A DNA stretch of 64,000 bases from Culex pipiens pallens (taxonomy: Eukaryota > Arthropoda > Insecta > Diptera > Culicidae): NCBI RefSeq assembly GCF_016801865.2, contig NC_068939.1:44207230-44271229 (forward strand), given 5' to 3'. The notes beneath the pieces were generated by a model. It was not told the origin of the DNA. It made no database searches and saw only the letters and a list, made by a program, of their open reading frames with translations. Below, in pieces: positions 35,951-47,767 of the stretch (within the stretch, counting starts at the first letter, position 1; each line of letters begins with the position of its first letter). The position numbers and the translations under genes were made by a program.

Positions 35951-37303
35951 AAAAATACATGCCACATCTATGAGATTTTTTGATTTTTAAGTCTAAAACT
36001 TAAAATTAAAGGTGATGTCACGATTTTTTTCGTTCAAAATTTTTGAGGAAATAGCCTAAAATGTTACCAAGAGACTGACGAAAAATGCAGGATGGTATGT
36101 CGCTCCTAAAAAAGATACAAACATCTTTTACTAAAACTGTTTTTTTTTTTTTGAAAACTGGTCTAAACATCAAAATTTTTGAAAACCGGTAGTGGGAATC
36201 GATTCTCGAGACAATTTTACATAAAATACTCCATATTGTCCATTTTCCTATGTCCTAATCCTTGGGAAGATACAGCGGTTTTAAAAATGAAAGTGTTGAA
36301 AAAACGGTTTTTGTGATTTTTAGCAATTTCTATATGACAGACTTGGTTTTTCAGCCTCGTAAATATTTTTACCGAAAAGCTCGTCCAATTTCCCATAAGT
36401 TTGCCTTTGACAGCTTTTTGATTTATTTCGTTTTTATATTTACGTAATCAAATTTACTATCCTGGTTTCTACCACACTGAAAAAATATTCTATTTGCAGC
36501 TATAAGCAATGTAATTAAAATAAGCTTATATCTGTAAGCCCTTACATCCAATTGAAATGCTGTCCAAGGCAAACTTATGGGAAATTGGACGAACTTTCCG
36601 GTAAAAATATTTACGAGACTAAAAAAACCAAGTCTGTCATATAGAAATTGCAAAAAATCACCCAAAAACCCGTTTTTTCAACATTTTCATTTTTAAAACC
36701 GCTGTATATTCACAAGGATTGAACATAGGACAATGGTCAATATAGAGACTTTTATGTAAAATTGTCTGGAGGAGCGACATACTATCCTGCATTTTTAGTC
36801 AAGAAAAAAACGAAAAAAAATCGTGTGGAAATACAATGTCCCATCCCCGAGGGTCCCGGAGCACCAAAACTTCTTAGCATGGTGGCTTCCAACGATTTAT
36901 TGCCTATAAAACAGGAACGTGAGCGGGGGATCCCCACGTTTCTTCCTCCCCTGTAGATTCAGATCTGTATTGCTGTTTGAACATTCGTGTTCAAACTCAA
37001 TCCAATTCAACGAATCATCTTTGCGGTAAACTTTACGCAGTTGGCCTGGCCGCTTTAACGTTTTGTGATGTTTCAAAGCAATTTATTGCATTGGGGCACT
37101 GCAATTGTTAATAATGACAAGAAGATGCTAGGCGTTAATCAACCTAAGGCATTTTCCAGGATGCCCTCGAAAGACTGGCTGCGCTAGGGTTAGATTAGAT
37201 AAGATAAGATTAGAAAAAAACGAAAAAAAATCGTGACATCACCTTTAAATTTAAGTTTTAGACTTAAAAATCAAAAAAAAATCATAGATGTGGCGTGTAT
37301 TTT
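35951..37303. mobile_element. Second large palindrome, right arm split by a SINE-like insert
   Basis: The left arm (35,951-36,419) contains GGTGATGTCACGATTTTTTTCG, GTATGTCGCTCC, CTATATGACAGACTTGG and CCAATTTCCCATAAGTTTGC. The right arm (about 36,558-37,303) has these in inverted order. The spacer is about 138 bp. The 386-bp insert at 36,826-37,211 is absent from the left arm, so the left arm shows the empty site. Confidence 0.85.
36826..37211 (+). mobile_element. SINE-like retroposon with 24-bp target duplication, copy 1
   Basis: A perfect 24-bp direct repeat (36,802-36,825 and 37,212-37,235; begins AGAAAAAAACG, ends AAATCGTG) flanks the insert. The 5' end begins TGGAAATACAATGTCCCATC and the 3' end is an AT-rich GATTAGAT/AAGATA tail. 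A long duplication with a tail means target-primed insertion (established for LINE/SINE). Compared with the copy at 58,061-58,484 this one lacks about 50 bp at the 5' end. Non-coding; no Pol III boxes are visible in the retained part. Confidence 0.85.
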
Positions 37304-37366
37304 TGTTTCAGACGCAACGGCTTCGAGATACAGTAATTTTTCAATTACAAAATACAAAAATATTTA

Positions 37367-38280
37367 CCGTAAAACGGGGTGACTTAGATAGGTTTGCGAT
37401 TTTTCCGTAAAATGAAGAGTACAATTAAAATAAGTACGGAAATGTTTAGAATCATACTGACCGTGGTAGAGAAGTGTTCAAAGTACCTCAAAAAGAACCT
37501 TTCATAAAATTTTGAAAAGTTTAAAAAGTTAGTTAACTATAGTTAAGAAAATGTTGATGAAAGTCATTATTTTAATCTTCTCAAAGTTTCATGATTTTCT
37601 CAGTAAAAATTATTTTAAATCGGAAAACGGAATGCATTTTCGGATTCTTTGGACAATTTTCCTTTAGAAGAAGGTTAAATAAGTTTGTAAATAATAAAAA
37701 AATATGTGTTTTAGAAACACAATTTAAAAAATCTCCAAATTTAAAGGCAATTTCAAATGAACAAATTTCATGTCAAATGTGAAAAATTGTGATTCGTGCT
37801 TCGAATTCAGTATAAAATGCAATTATTTATCAATAATTTTATAAACAAATTTAGTTAAACAAATTTCAGGCAAAATTCCGACTTTTTAACAATTTTACCT
37901 AAAATTTATATGTATTTTGTTAAAAAAGCTTATAAATTTAGTTAACTAAATATAAACATTGATTTTTTTTCTTAAAAACTATATCATCTACTTCAGTGAT
38001 GGTATATTCAACGTACAAATAAGGTTTGATCATCTTAAATATGATTTTAACAAAAAAATCTATGACTATCAAAGTCACCCCGGAATTAAAACTAAGAATT
38101 TTTAACGTAACTATTTTTCTAAACACTATTGAAAAAACTTTTTTTCCAAAATAGTTCATGGACTTTGTGTGGCCTACCCCAGTACATGTTTTAAAAATAA
38201 TAATCTTGAGAAAAACCTCACCTGTTGGAAAATATTCCAAAAACAAATTGAAATCCTATCAAAGTCACCCCGGTTTACGG
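37367..38280. mobile_element. TA-flanked TIR element with CCGTAAAACGGGG ends
   Basis: Left CCGTAAAACGGGGTGACTT, right complement CCGTAAACCGGGGTGACTT, with TA at 37,365-37,366 and 38,281-38,282. The mirrored arm near 34,466 gives the uninterrupted sequence (AATATTTAAATACC on the complement), so the empty site with one TA is visible. 914 bp, AT-rich, no transposase frame. Confidence 0.85.
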
Positions 38281-38430
38281 TAAATACCTTACGCCCATCT
38301 CAAATGTTATTTTCGAGTACAATTGGCTCCATATACACAAAAATGGCTTATATAGACCTAGGAAAACATGTCTACAAAGTTTCATTGAAATCGGATTTGA
38401 GCTGGAATTGCTCTTTAAATAAAAAAAAAG

Positions 38431-40640
38431 TTTGGAAAAAGCAAGCCACCCTAATCGCAACCACGTACTAGCTCACCAGTAACTGCCATAGTTTTCAATG
38501 GCAGCCATCCCGCATCGATGTAGGTACCTAGCGGTGCACAGTTTCAGAAAAGTTTGGTGCCAGTGCTTTTTTAATCATCGCCTTCGGAAAACTGTTTTTC
38601 AACTTAATTATCGTTTCGGTAATTGCACCTTTCTCCAGCTCCAAAGTGGGCCAACCGCCCAAATGTAGGCAACGCCAACTCAGTTGATAGCGAATGCAAC
38701 AAAAAAAAAAACTGAAAACAAAACAGTTTTCTCACTTTTTTGTTCACCTCATTTTTAAGCGATGGCGTTTTAAGGAGTGGAGTGGTGGGTGTTGAAAACG
38801 ATCATTTATTACACGAAGGGATGACACTAGAGAGGAGGGGGTGGTGCAAGCTCAGTTGGTTTTGGCGGTTGGCGTGAAAACTCCAACGACGCTGTGAAAC
38901 CTGCCACTTTCACTGCACTATTTTGTGCAGTCAAGTGTAACGTGGAATGCGACTACTGTTGGGGGGTGTTGATTAATTGCACGATAGCGCAGTTTGGTAG
39001 TTTGGAACTTTATGGAATTTTAAATTTGAAGCAATTTTGTTAATAGAATCACCAATTTAATAGTAAAATACAGACAAATGATACAATGTATTAAAGAGTT
39101 AAAAAAAAAACTCTGCTTCAAATAAAGACAAATTTAAACAGCTTCAAAAAAATCTCACCTTTATAGTCTGGTCTATTCCCGAACAAAGGTGAACCTTGGT
39201 AATGAATTCACCTCCAGTTCGAAATTTATAGACCAGGTGTTACATTGCTTGATTTATGTTGATGCAATTTAGATCCACTTAGCTCCAGTAGTAACAGCAT
39301 CGACCTGAAAAGTTTACTCAATATATTTGCGCAACAGTTTGCTGTTGAATCATTTTTTGCTCTCGAAAGTAAAACATAAATTCCAAAGCAAAATATTAGC
39401 AGAGCTCTAACAAATTTTAATCCGCAGTCACAGTTTGATTTATCGACACGCACACTTCAACCAGGTAAACACATTAATTCCACAAAATATCGCATAAACA
39501 AATTCCCCACTTTGGTGGAGTCATAAAAAAATTAACTAACAAACTAACGCATCCATTTGTCACCTGGTAGCAGCGTTCGGGTCATCAATAAGCGACAAAT
39601 AGCAACAGCAATGCCAAATAAAAGCGAACTACCTAAAGTAGAAAAAAAACCGCGGGTAGGCAAAATTAATTGTTTGCGTCAACATAAAAAAGGTATACAT
39701 ATTAGCTGCCCACGAAGGAAAGTAATTATTCGCTGAAGGCCGTTTCAAGAATAAAGTATGACAAAACATAAAAAATAAATACTGTTTTTTTTTATAATCT
39801 TTTTGCAAAGTAGTGAAATAAAAATCTTGAAATAAATTACTTTTACATTTCAAATTTCCACTATCCGGTTGAACGGTGCGCGTCGCGGTCCTCGCGCAGG
39901 ATTTTCGTTGCCGTTTCCGTCTTTGTTGTCCCGATTGTGCGTGTATTTCGATCCGGGCGGTTTCGCGTTTTCGCATTTTAGTTGGTTTTATCTATCCACA
40001 GCCGGCTGTCTAAGATTAAATCATTTATGCTAAACTCAACACCAAATAACCGGGAATAGTCTCATCCGCATACTCCGACTGTTTGCCTTGAGAATGCATA
40101 ATACATTACACCATTAAACAAAATTTATTGATTATTGGGTCGCATCATCATCCTCTATGTTGAATCCTGGCCATTACCCTTACCCACTAACAAAATCCCA
40201 AGTAGAAGTAGTTTTCCGGCACACGCGGGGGTGTGGATATCGTATAGAACCCACCCTTGGTAGCAGCCTGTGCTAACTAACATTCCCGTCCCAATCCCCC
40301 GAGATCTACAAACTGACATGGCGGGAGCCGTTGGTGGCCAACGACTGTTTCCTATTCGCACCGGCTCTAGTTTTAATGATCGTGATGTTTTATCTTTTCA
40401 GCGCATTCATGCATGCTGTTGATAAGGGAAACATCATTTGATCGTTGAAGCGTGTGACCGGTTGTGCTGATGGGATATTATGGTCCTGTTCAGCAACGGA
40501 GAAGGACAACCATGGGTGGTCTCTCATGCTCATGCTCAAATTTCCACTATCCGGTTGTGAAACAAAACCAACTCTAATTACAGTATACAATACATAATTA
40601 AAATGCAATGGAGCAATTCGACATAGAATGAGCTATTTTT
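38431..40640. other. Mostly unique non-coding DNA
   Basis: No gene supported. GC-richer pockets occur at about 39,870-39,970 and 40,150-40,370 but without domains. A 22-bp exact direct repeat (TCAAATTTCCACTATCCG and 4 more bases) occurs at 39,850-39,871 and 40,536-40,557. Confidence 0.4.
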
Positions 40641-40649
40641 CAGTCATTT

Positions 40650-41040
40650 TTTTTTTTTTTTTTTTTGATGACCAAGTCTCCATACAATTTTGGCAGCTAT
40701 CCATAAGAAAAGGCTATTCCGAACATTTTGTTTATATTTAGATGAAAAAAATGGCTATGGAACATAATCGCGATAACTTGTGATGATTACAAGCATACCC
40801 CTTTTCTTTCTAATTGTCTGCTCAACAACTTTGTTGAATGTTGTTACACTCTAAAAAAAATCCCCTTAAATGAAAAGTTCCAAAAAATTTTTGAGAAGTG
40901 ATTAGCAATATCTTCAACTTTGCTGTAGGCACATAACTGATCGAAAAATCTGATCACAGGAAACAGATTTTTGAATATTTGAATAGCATTTCGTTTAAAC
41001 ATGTTTTGTTTTTGTTTAATTCCGCAATAAAAAGTACACA
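40650..41040. repeat. Mosaic of dispersed repeat fragments
   Basis: A poly-T run (40,649-40,668) is followed by CTCCATACAATTTTGGCAGC, a family-M1 fragment (GCGATAACTTGTGATG..CAACTTTGTTGAATG..ACACTCTAAAAAAAA) and an ACTTTGC..CACATAACTGATCG piece. These are fused fragments of families seen elsewhere in the window. Confidence 0.55.
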
Positions 41041-41444
41041 AACGAAATAAACTTCAAAAAATATTTGAATTCAGAAAAAAATGCTATCCTAGTGAATTTG
41101 ACTTTTCTTTCCAAAAGTTTAAAATTTTTGAATATTTTTATTGCAACAAATTAAATTTTCATTGGAAAAAACTTGTGAACTCGATTGTATAACTTATAGA
41201 ACCTTAAGCATATGTTGGCCCTTTTTCAAAGTCGGTCCAAATAATTAAACTTAAAATTTGCAATGGAAACAGAAGTTTTAACAAGTAAAAGCAATTTGAA
41301 AAGCATTTTTCGGCATGTTTACATTTCAATTTTTATCATTTTTTTTATTTTGTGCTTCCCGACTTTGGCCAGAGTCCAGGGACCTAAGTTTCAAAAAAAG
41401 ATTGCGACCTTAATTCTTTTCGACTTTTAACAAGTCTCGGGTGT

Positions 41445-41662
41445 GTTTTCAAAAAGCCGTAAGAGCCACCGTGACCTCTGACACAATTTTTCGTTTTTCT
41501 CGAAAATGAAACAAAATTTCATTTATTTTAAATATGGGGCACTTGAAGGACGTGTAGATGAACAATCTCGAACATTTTTGATATTGGTTTTTCGTAAGTA
41601 GGTCGAATACCGATGCAAAAAGGACTGTGTTTACCAATGGCTCTTACGGCTATTTGAAAACT
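41445..41662. mobile_element. MITE with GTAAGAGCC termini, copy 2
   Basis: Ends GTTTTCAAAAAGCCGTAAGA and complement (CTCTTACGGCTATTTGAAAAC). It shares GATGAACAATCTCG and GTCGAATACCGATGCAAAAA with copy 1, and carries extra sequence near 41,500-41,555 that copy 1 lacks. Confidence 0.78.
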
Positions 41663-41921
41663 AATCCGAGAAGTGTTTAAACTACCAAGAGAAGATAAAT
41701 AGATAGGAAAAAAAGTTTTCACAACATCATCGAAGTTTACATTTTTTGGTTTTTTTTTTTTTTTTTTTTTCATAACACCATTACTCTTACTAGCCTTAAT
41801 GTAATTATCTCTACAATTATTTAAATATATTGAACCCCTTTTTTCTCAACCACGGTCAATGTAAAAGAATCAAATCATTAAAAATATATGCGAGAAAAGA
41901 AAAAAAAATATTCACAAAATA

Positions 41922-42616
41922 GTAGTTTATGGAACAAGTTGCAAAAAGAGGATTTTTTCAGCACGAGTCGTTCATTTATCCAACGAGGTTCCAAAAAACA
42001 CACATTGAGTGAAATTTTATGTCAAATTTTAATGTATTTTGTCAATAAATCGTTCAAATCAAAAAAATGTTGAAAAGTGTTACTTTTCGCAACAAGTGCT
42101 GAAAAGTTCAACTATTCAGCACCCATTTGAGTGCTGAAAAGTAGAACTTTTCAGCATTTATTTTGAAAAAAAAAAATTTTTTTGCAATTCCGTCGTGAAA
42201 CTACTTACTTTTCCTGTCATTCTTGAACGACGAAATAGCCTACTTTTCTGTACCAAAAAATAACAGAATCGAAGAGCAACACTTTTCAAAATAAATGCTG
42301 AAAAGTTCTACTTTTCAGCACTCAAATGGGTGCTGAAAAGTTGAACTTTTCAGCACTTGTTTTGTAAAGTTACACTTTTCGACATTTTTTTTGATTTAAA
42401 CGATTTATTGACAAAATACATGCAAATTTGACATAAAATTTCACTCAGTGTGTGTTTTTTGGAATTGCAAAAAATGTTGTATGGAACTCGTTGCAAAACT
42501 TGATTTTTTTCAGCACTCTTCGTATTTATCCAACTCGGTGAACCTCGTTGAATAAATGTACGACTCGTGCTGAAAAAATCCACTTTTTGCAACTTGTTGC
42601 ATAAACTACTATTTCA
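41922..42616. mobile_element. Long-TIR element with GCTGAAAAGT hairpins, complete copy
   Basis: The left end AAATAGTAGTTTATGGAACA is mirrored by the right end TGCATAAACTACTATTT. The arms continue through GATTTTTTCAGCACGAG and the CACACATTGAGTGAAATTTT words. The right arm is longer: it holds a segment (about 42,455-42,545) missing from the left. Within the arms are self-complementary words GTGCTGAAAAGTTGAACTTT/TCAGCAC. Non-coding. Partial copies are at 15,483 and 44,507. Confidence 0.8.
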
Positions 42617-42654
42617 GCATTTTGATCTATCTATATCTATGAATGTGTGACAAA

Positions 42655-42765
42655 GACATAAGGTCGAATGGACAAAAGGTCGAATGCCAAAAGGTCGAAT
42701 GCCAAAAGGTCGAATGCCAAAAGGTCGGATAGGCAAAACGTCGAAAGAACAGAAGGTCGAATAAA
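42655..42765 (+). repeat. AAAGGTCGAATGCC short tandem repeat
   Basis: Repeated CAAAAGGTCGAATGC units of about 15-18 bp with drift (CGGATAGG, CGTCGAAAG). The inverted counterpart is at 44,100-44,155. Confidence 0.75.
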
Positions 42766-43124
42766 AAAAAACATTTTACAAAACAAAACTTTTTATGCGA
42801 GTCTAAATACACAAATATTGAAAAGCAGCTATGGAAAGATGATTTGAACGTTTTTATTTGATTTCACTTCTATACACTTAAAAATTTAGAGGACTTCTGA
42901 ACAAAACTTGCCTCCAGATTGTTGGAGACTTTTTGAAAAAGGGAGGGGGGGGGTGGTCAGAGAGGGATTCTATATAAAAATATAAATAAAGAAGAGAGCG
43001 ACAATAACGACGGTAGCAAGAAGGTTAAGAGAGCGAAAAGAAGAACTAGATTAGAGGCGTGGTTGTGCGATCAAATCTACAGCTGAACACTACTTTGGTG
43101 TCTTGGGACAACCAGAATCCCAAG

Positions 43125-43197
43125 GATCACGGTGGCTTAAGGGTAGAGTACCCCGCTAGAGACGTGGGTGGTACGGATTCGAATCCCGTCTGTGATC
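43125..43197 (+). tRNA. tRNA-like sequence (tRNA pseudogene or SINE head)
   Basis: 73 bases. GATCACG pairs with TGTGATC (7 pairs with one G-T). The A-box match TGGCTTAAGGG and B-box match GATTCGAATCC are strong, and a T-run terminator starts 6-7 bases after the end. The T arm pairs 4 of 5. The anticodon loop would be TAGAGAC, which lacks the invariant T33, and position 8 is G. It is therefore probably not a functional tRNA but keeps Pol III promoter elements. Confidence 0.45.
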
Positions 43198-43439
43198 TGG
43201 TGATTTTTTTCGCTTCTTAGCCACTTGATACTACCAGTTGTCGTTTTTCTTCGAATATCGTCTTCCAAGTAATATAAAAAAATACGATCGATCTTTTTAT
43301 ATACACCGTCATCAGAGAGGGGTTGGGTCTGGGGGGTGAGAATGGGTTATACAAAAATACTGAAATTTGTATTACCCAATGTCATGACGGTACAGCTACG
43401 TTTTTGAAGTCAGATTTTTCTTAGGAGCTATTGTGACTT

Positions 43440-44100
43440 TTTCATTTTTTAAAACCATTTAAATTTGAATGAATGTAAAAGTCTTTAAAAAATTCCACGA
43501 TTTTTAGGTAGTTAAGTAAAAAAAATCTTTAAAAAAAATTTAGAGGTCGACCTTTTTAAAAACAACTGCTCATGTTTGAAAGATTGCAAAAACTCACAAA
43601 AATATGATTATAGTCAAGAATAGGTTGTTTAAAAAAATAAAAATAAACTTCCAAAATATTTTAGTAGTCGAACTTTTCTTTTAAGGAACTGCTCATGTTT
43701 GAAAGAAAAGAAAAACTCACAAAACTTTTTGACAAAAAGAAAAGGTTGATTTTAAAAATAAAATAAAAACTTAAAAAATATTTAAGAGGTCAAACTTTGT
43801 TTTTTTTTTTTTCAAAGAACTGCTCATGTTTGAAAGAATGGAAAAACTTACAAAAAAAGATTACCAATAAAGAATAGGTTCATTTTAAAAATAAAATTAA
43901 AACTGAAAACATATTCTAGAAGTGGATTTTTTTTTCATTTTCAAGAACTGCTCATGTTTGAAAGAATGTAGAAACTCACAAAAATATTTTGAAAATCAAA
44001 AATAGTTTTTGATTAAAAGCAAAAAAAAACTTCTGAAATATTTCATGAGTCGAACTTTTTTCCAAAGAACCGCTGATGTTTTAAAGAATGGAAAAACTCA
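43440..44100. repeat. Tandem repeat of about 125 bp, five copies
   Basis: ACTGCTCATGTTTGAAAG starts at 43,564, 43,688, 43,819 and 43,947, with a drifted copy (ACCGCTGATGTTTTAAAG) at 44,069; spacings are 122-131 bp. Units end with ACTCACAAAAATAT-type sequence. Confidence 0.85.
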
Positions 44101-44506
44101 CATTCGACCTTTGTCCACTTTCGACCTTTTGTCCATTCGACATTATGTCTTACGATCTTTTGTCGCGTATCCATTTTGTATATAATGAGTGTTTGATCCT
44201 TTTTTATTTTTTTTTTTCTTCTAAAAACTGTGTTAGAAAAAAGCCACATAAGAATCTTTTAAGTTTTGATTTTGATAACTATTCTATTTAAATTTTGTGT
44301 GTATTGGAAAATAATACAAAAATCCCAATGAAACATAGAATAAACAAACTAAACCAATTTTAACAGATATATTGAATTATTCTTTCAAAAACATATCAAC
44401 TTATTTGTAACGAATTTTAAAAAGGTAAAAACAACTGTTCAGAAAAAATATAAAGATTGAAATATCATGCAAAAGTTTCAAAATTTCGATGAAAATAATG
44501 TTTTAA

Positions 44507-44921
44507 AATGCATTTTTGCAATTCCGTCGTGAAACTACTTACTTTTCCTGTCATTCTTGAACGACGAAATAGCCTACTTTTCTGTACCAAAAATAACAGA
44601 ATCGAATAGCAACTCAAATGGGTGCTGAAATGTTGAATTTGCTGAAAAGTTGAACTTTTCAGCACTTGTTTCGAAAAGTAACACTTTTCAACATTTTTTT
44701 GATTGAAACGATTTATGGACAAAATACATGAAAATTTGACATAAAATTTCACTCAGTGTGTGTTTTTTGGAATTGCAAAAAATGTTGTATGGAACTCGTT
44801 GCAAAACTTGATTTTTTCAGCACTCTTCATATTTATCCAACTCGGTGAACCTCGTTGGATAAATGTACGACTCGTGCTGAAAAAATCCTCTTTTTGCAAC
44901 TTGTTGCATAAGCTACTATTT
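44507..44921 (+). mobile_element. GCTGAAAAGT-rich TIR element, right arm only
   Basis: Begins GCATTTTTGCAATTCCGTCG and ends AACTTGTTGCATAAGCTACT plus ATTT. Matches the right arm of 41,922-42,616 with a deletion of the region around one hairpin (near 44,610). Confidence 0.78.
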
Positions 44922-47264
44922 ACACTAGTTCCAATGTTTTTCAAACATTAGTTTTCAAAAAAACTTAAGATTTTTATGAAAACGAAAATTTTAGCGAAAA
45001 ATTAACTTTATGCGGTACATCTACAATTTTCCAAAATTAAAGAGATTTTTGAATAAACCCATGTATGGTAAAAATGATTCTAAACGGAGGGGAATTGCAC
45101 TTGAATATCCATGGAAATTTTGAAGTTTTTTTTTTTGCCGCTGATTGCCGGGTTGCCAGTTCTCCAAACTACACGACAAATTGTTAAGATTAGTCTCGCT
45201 CAGCATGGCAAAAATCACCGGTTGCCCAATCAATTCTGGATTCACTTAAGCTTCGTGACTGATTCATTTTCGACGCCCACGCACTGTTGTTTGTGAATAA
45301 TATGGCAACAATCTTACCCTTTCCCCTCTTAAATTGACGTCACTGACTGACTGTCTAGCAGCACTGCTTTTGTGCTATACGGTGGTACGATTTTTTCTTA
45401 GACAATTGATTCAATTCGTCAGCAGCGTGTGTTCTACTACTGGTACTTTACCTACGTTGTAATGAAGAGAAATAAATTATTTGAATATATTACTCGAGTT
45501 TTGGTGTTGTTTCGGAGGAACTCACCGAGCAACAACAGCAAAAAAAGTGTCATTATTGTCCACCTTATGAATCGATTAGGACAGGGAAATTTGGCTCAAT
45601 TTTAATTATTTTAATGTTTTTACTTTTTTTAAGAATATTTTTTTCAAAATCGCTTTTTTGATTATTTTTACAAAAAGAAATTCATTTCTTTTTTTGCGAT
45701 TTGATGCATTCAAGACATTTTTCCTCCCCTAACTTAACCCAGCAAAAAAAATCGCCTCATCATTAACTCGCTCCCTTTGCCACGTGGTTAATTTATTCCA
45801 AGACCAAGATGTTGATGACTACAGAGCCGAACATCGCCGCCGTCAAGTAAACACATTTGTTTGCTTTCTTTATTTGAATTCCATTGCTGTTTGACGACCC
45901 ACTACACACAGTGGTCCTTAAGAAATCAGCCAAATTACCTTAATTTGGTGGCTACTGAACGAACGACGACGATTTTGTCGCATTGGGGACGGGGAGAAGT
46001 GACACACCGTGAGTCAGTCAGTTGAGTTGGTTCTATTAATTAATGTTGTGTCGTGGTCAAATGATTGCTGCAGCAACATCGAATCTAGCATGGTTACTAC
46101 TTAAGTGGCTAATGGGCCATGTCGGAGGGCCGTGGACGGCACGTGGCACAGATCTGAGGGGGGGCACCGAAGGGGGTCAATGGGAGAATAAAACATTTCC
46201 GCAAGCAATTACAACCGGTGCTAGTTTTTGCTTGTGGAAAATAAAAATAAAAAAGATTTACTTTCAAATCAGAATATAAAATCTAGTACAGAGACAAACT
46301 ATGTAAAAATTAATTCACACGCGTTCTTGTTCAACTTTTAATTTAAATCACCCCTTTTTGACACAGAACTGCAATTGCACTCATTGCAAACAATGCTCTA
46401 ATTTGCAGTTGCACCAAATCCCCCTCTTTCGTTCATCAAACAACAACCCCTTCAAAGTGCAGCACCCCTGCAGTTTTTGTGCGACAACCCCGAAATTCAA
46501 TATTTTCAAAGGGAATTTCTTGCAAAAAAACCCTTGTCCCTTGTTTTACGAGCCGCTAATCCGGCGATGACAAATTTCGCAAAGTCTGAAGGAAAAAAAA
46601 AATATCGTTCAAATCGAACCCCCTCCGTTATTAGTTCTGCCAGTTTTGAGGCAATCGTGGCGGGCTTCATTAGATATTATTTATCACCTTGCGTCGATAT
46701 TTTTCCTTATCCCACAGTTGAGGAAAAAGGGGAAAAAAAGGAGGAACACACACGCGTGCCACCTTTTCGGAAGCCCATTCATTTCAGGAGCAGCGACTAG
46801 ATTGGCACAAGGGAACACAATTCACCAGTTTCTCTGCGTTTTGGGAAGTAAGTGTCCCTTGGTGTGAGAGGTTCTGATTTTGAGATATTTTTTTTAATTT
46901 CTTGAACGTTACATACTTCATTTAAGAACACACCCTGGCTAATTTTTTTTTCAAAGCATCTAATTTTATTTTAATACTTTGTGAAGCTTTTTTATTAATA
47001 GTGCAGAAAAGCAACAAGCAACAAAATTTGGAGGCTAGGAATTTTGACAGGAATGATTTTTATAAAGTATTCGCCTCCTTTTCTCTCCCACAGAAAACTG
47101 GGGACAATGTAGCTGTCAAACTAGGCCAAAATGTTAAAGTCTCTCGCGAAATGAACTTTGAGTGATTTGAGTTCATTTCTGACGTCACGATTTTCTCCTC
47201 TTATAGAGATCATACCTGTCAACATTCCTAGCCTCAAAATTTTGTCGCGAGTTGCTTTTCTCCT
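44922..47264. other. Non-coding stretch without recognised features
   Basis: No gene, TIR pair or tandem repeat supported. Short open frames at 46,040-46,280 and 46,360-46,870 have no domains. Confidence 0.4.
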
Positions 47265-47410
47265 TTATATCTACAACTTCGCCGAAAAAACCAAACAGAT
47301 CAGAATATTCCTTCTAAAGTAACAGATGTTCGAATATTTACGTACAATTTTTGGATGGATAATCCATACATATCTGATCTAGCTGCCAAAATAGTTTGGA
47401 GACTTGTACG
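47265..47410 (+). repeat. Dispersed repeat fragment (ACAACTTCGCCG family)
   Basis: CTACAACTTCGCCGAAAAAA..CAGATCAGAATATTCC..GAATATTTACGTACAATTTT..GGAGACTTGTA. Same order of words as at 13,716 and 18,310. Confidence 0.65.
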
Positions 47411-47529
47411 CCACAAAATGGCTTCTTTGGTCGTAGGGAAGGCCTCCTCAAAGTTTATGGCAAATTAAAAGTACCAAAGAATAAAAATGGTCGAAATCAG
47501 CATTTTGGTAATTTCGATCATGTTGGTTT

Positions 47530-47766
47530 GGTCATTTGGGTAACTCTGGTCATTTTGGTAATTTTGGTAATTTTGGTAATTTTGGTAATTTTGGTAATTT
47601 TGGTAATTTTGGTAATTTTGGTAATTTTGGTAATTTTGGTAATTTTGGTAATTCTGTATTAATTTTGGTAATTTAGGTAATTTTGGTAATTTAGGTAATT
47701 TTGGTCATTTCGGTCATTCTGATCATTTTGGTCGTTTTGGTCATTTTGAGCATTTTGATCATTTTG
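47530..47766. repeat. 9-bp array, TTTTGGTAA type
   Basis: Runs of (TTTTGGTAA)n at about 47,555-47,655, then mixed GGTAATTTA, GGTCATTTT and GATCATTTT units up to the RT fragment. Translation gives an artefactual Leu-Val-Ile repeat. Confidence 0.92.
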
Positions 47767-47767
47767 T

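Larger units (their letters stand above)
34302..38414. mobile_element. Outer foldback repeat containing several nested units
   Basis: AGCAATTCCAGCTCAAAT at the left is mirrored by TTTGAGCTGGAATTGCT at the right. The arm continues with the GCCTAGG../AAATAACATTTGAGAT../CTCGAAGCCGTT words, mirrored at 37,318-37,366 and 38,281-38,414. The right arm is split by a TA-flanked element. Between the arms lie two further palindromes (34,559-35,910 and 35,951-37,303). Confidence 0.72.
42640..44175. mobile_element. 1.5-kb element bounded by GGTCGAATG repeats
   Basis: The left boundary has GACATAAGGTCGAATGGACA followed by several CAAAAGGTCGAATGC units; the right boundary has inverted CATTCGACCTTTTGTCC and GACATTATGTC. 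In between are a tRNA-like sequence (43,125-43,197), a small CCGTCATCAG MITE (about 43,307-43,390) and a 125-bp tandem array. No transposase. Confidence 0.65.

Noticed and set aside
47396..47662. Frame ending in a Leu-Val-Ile repeat, and similar frames at 49,242-49,496
   Set aside because: Translation of the 9-bp arrays.
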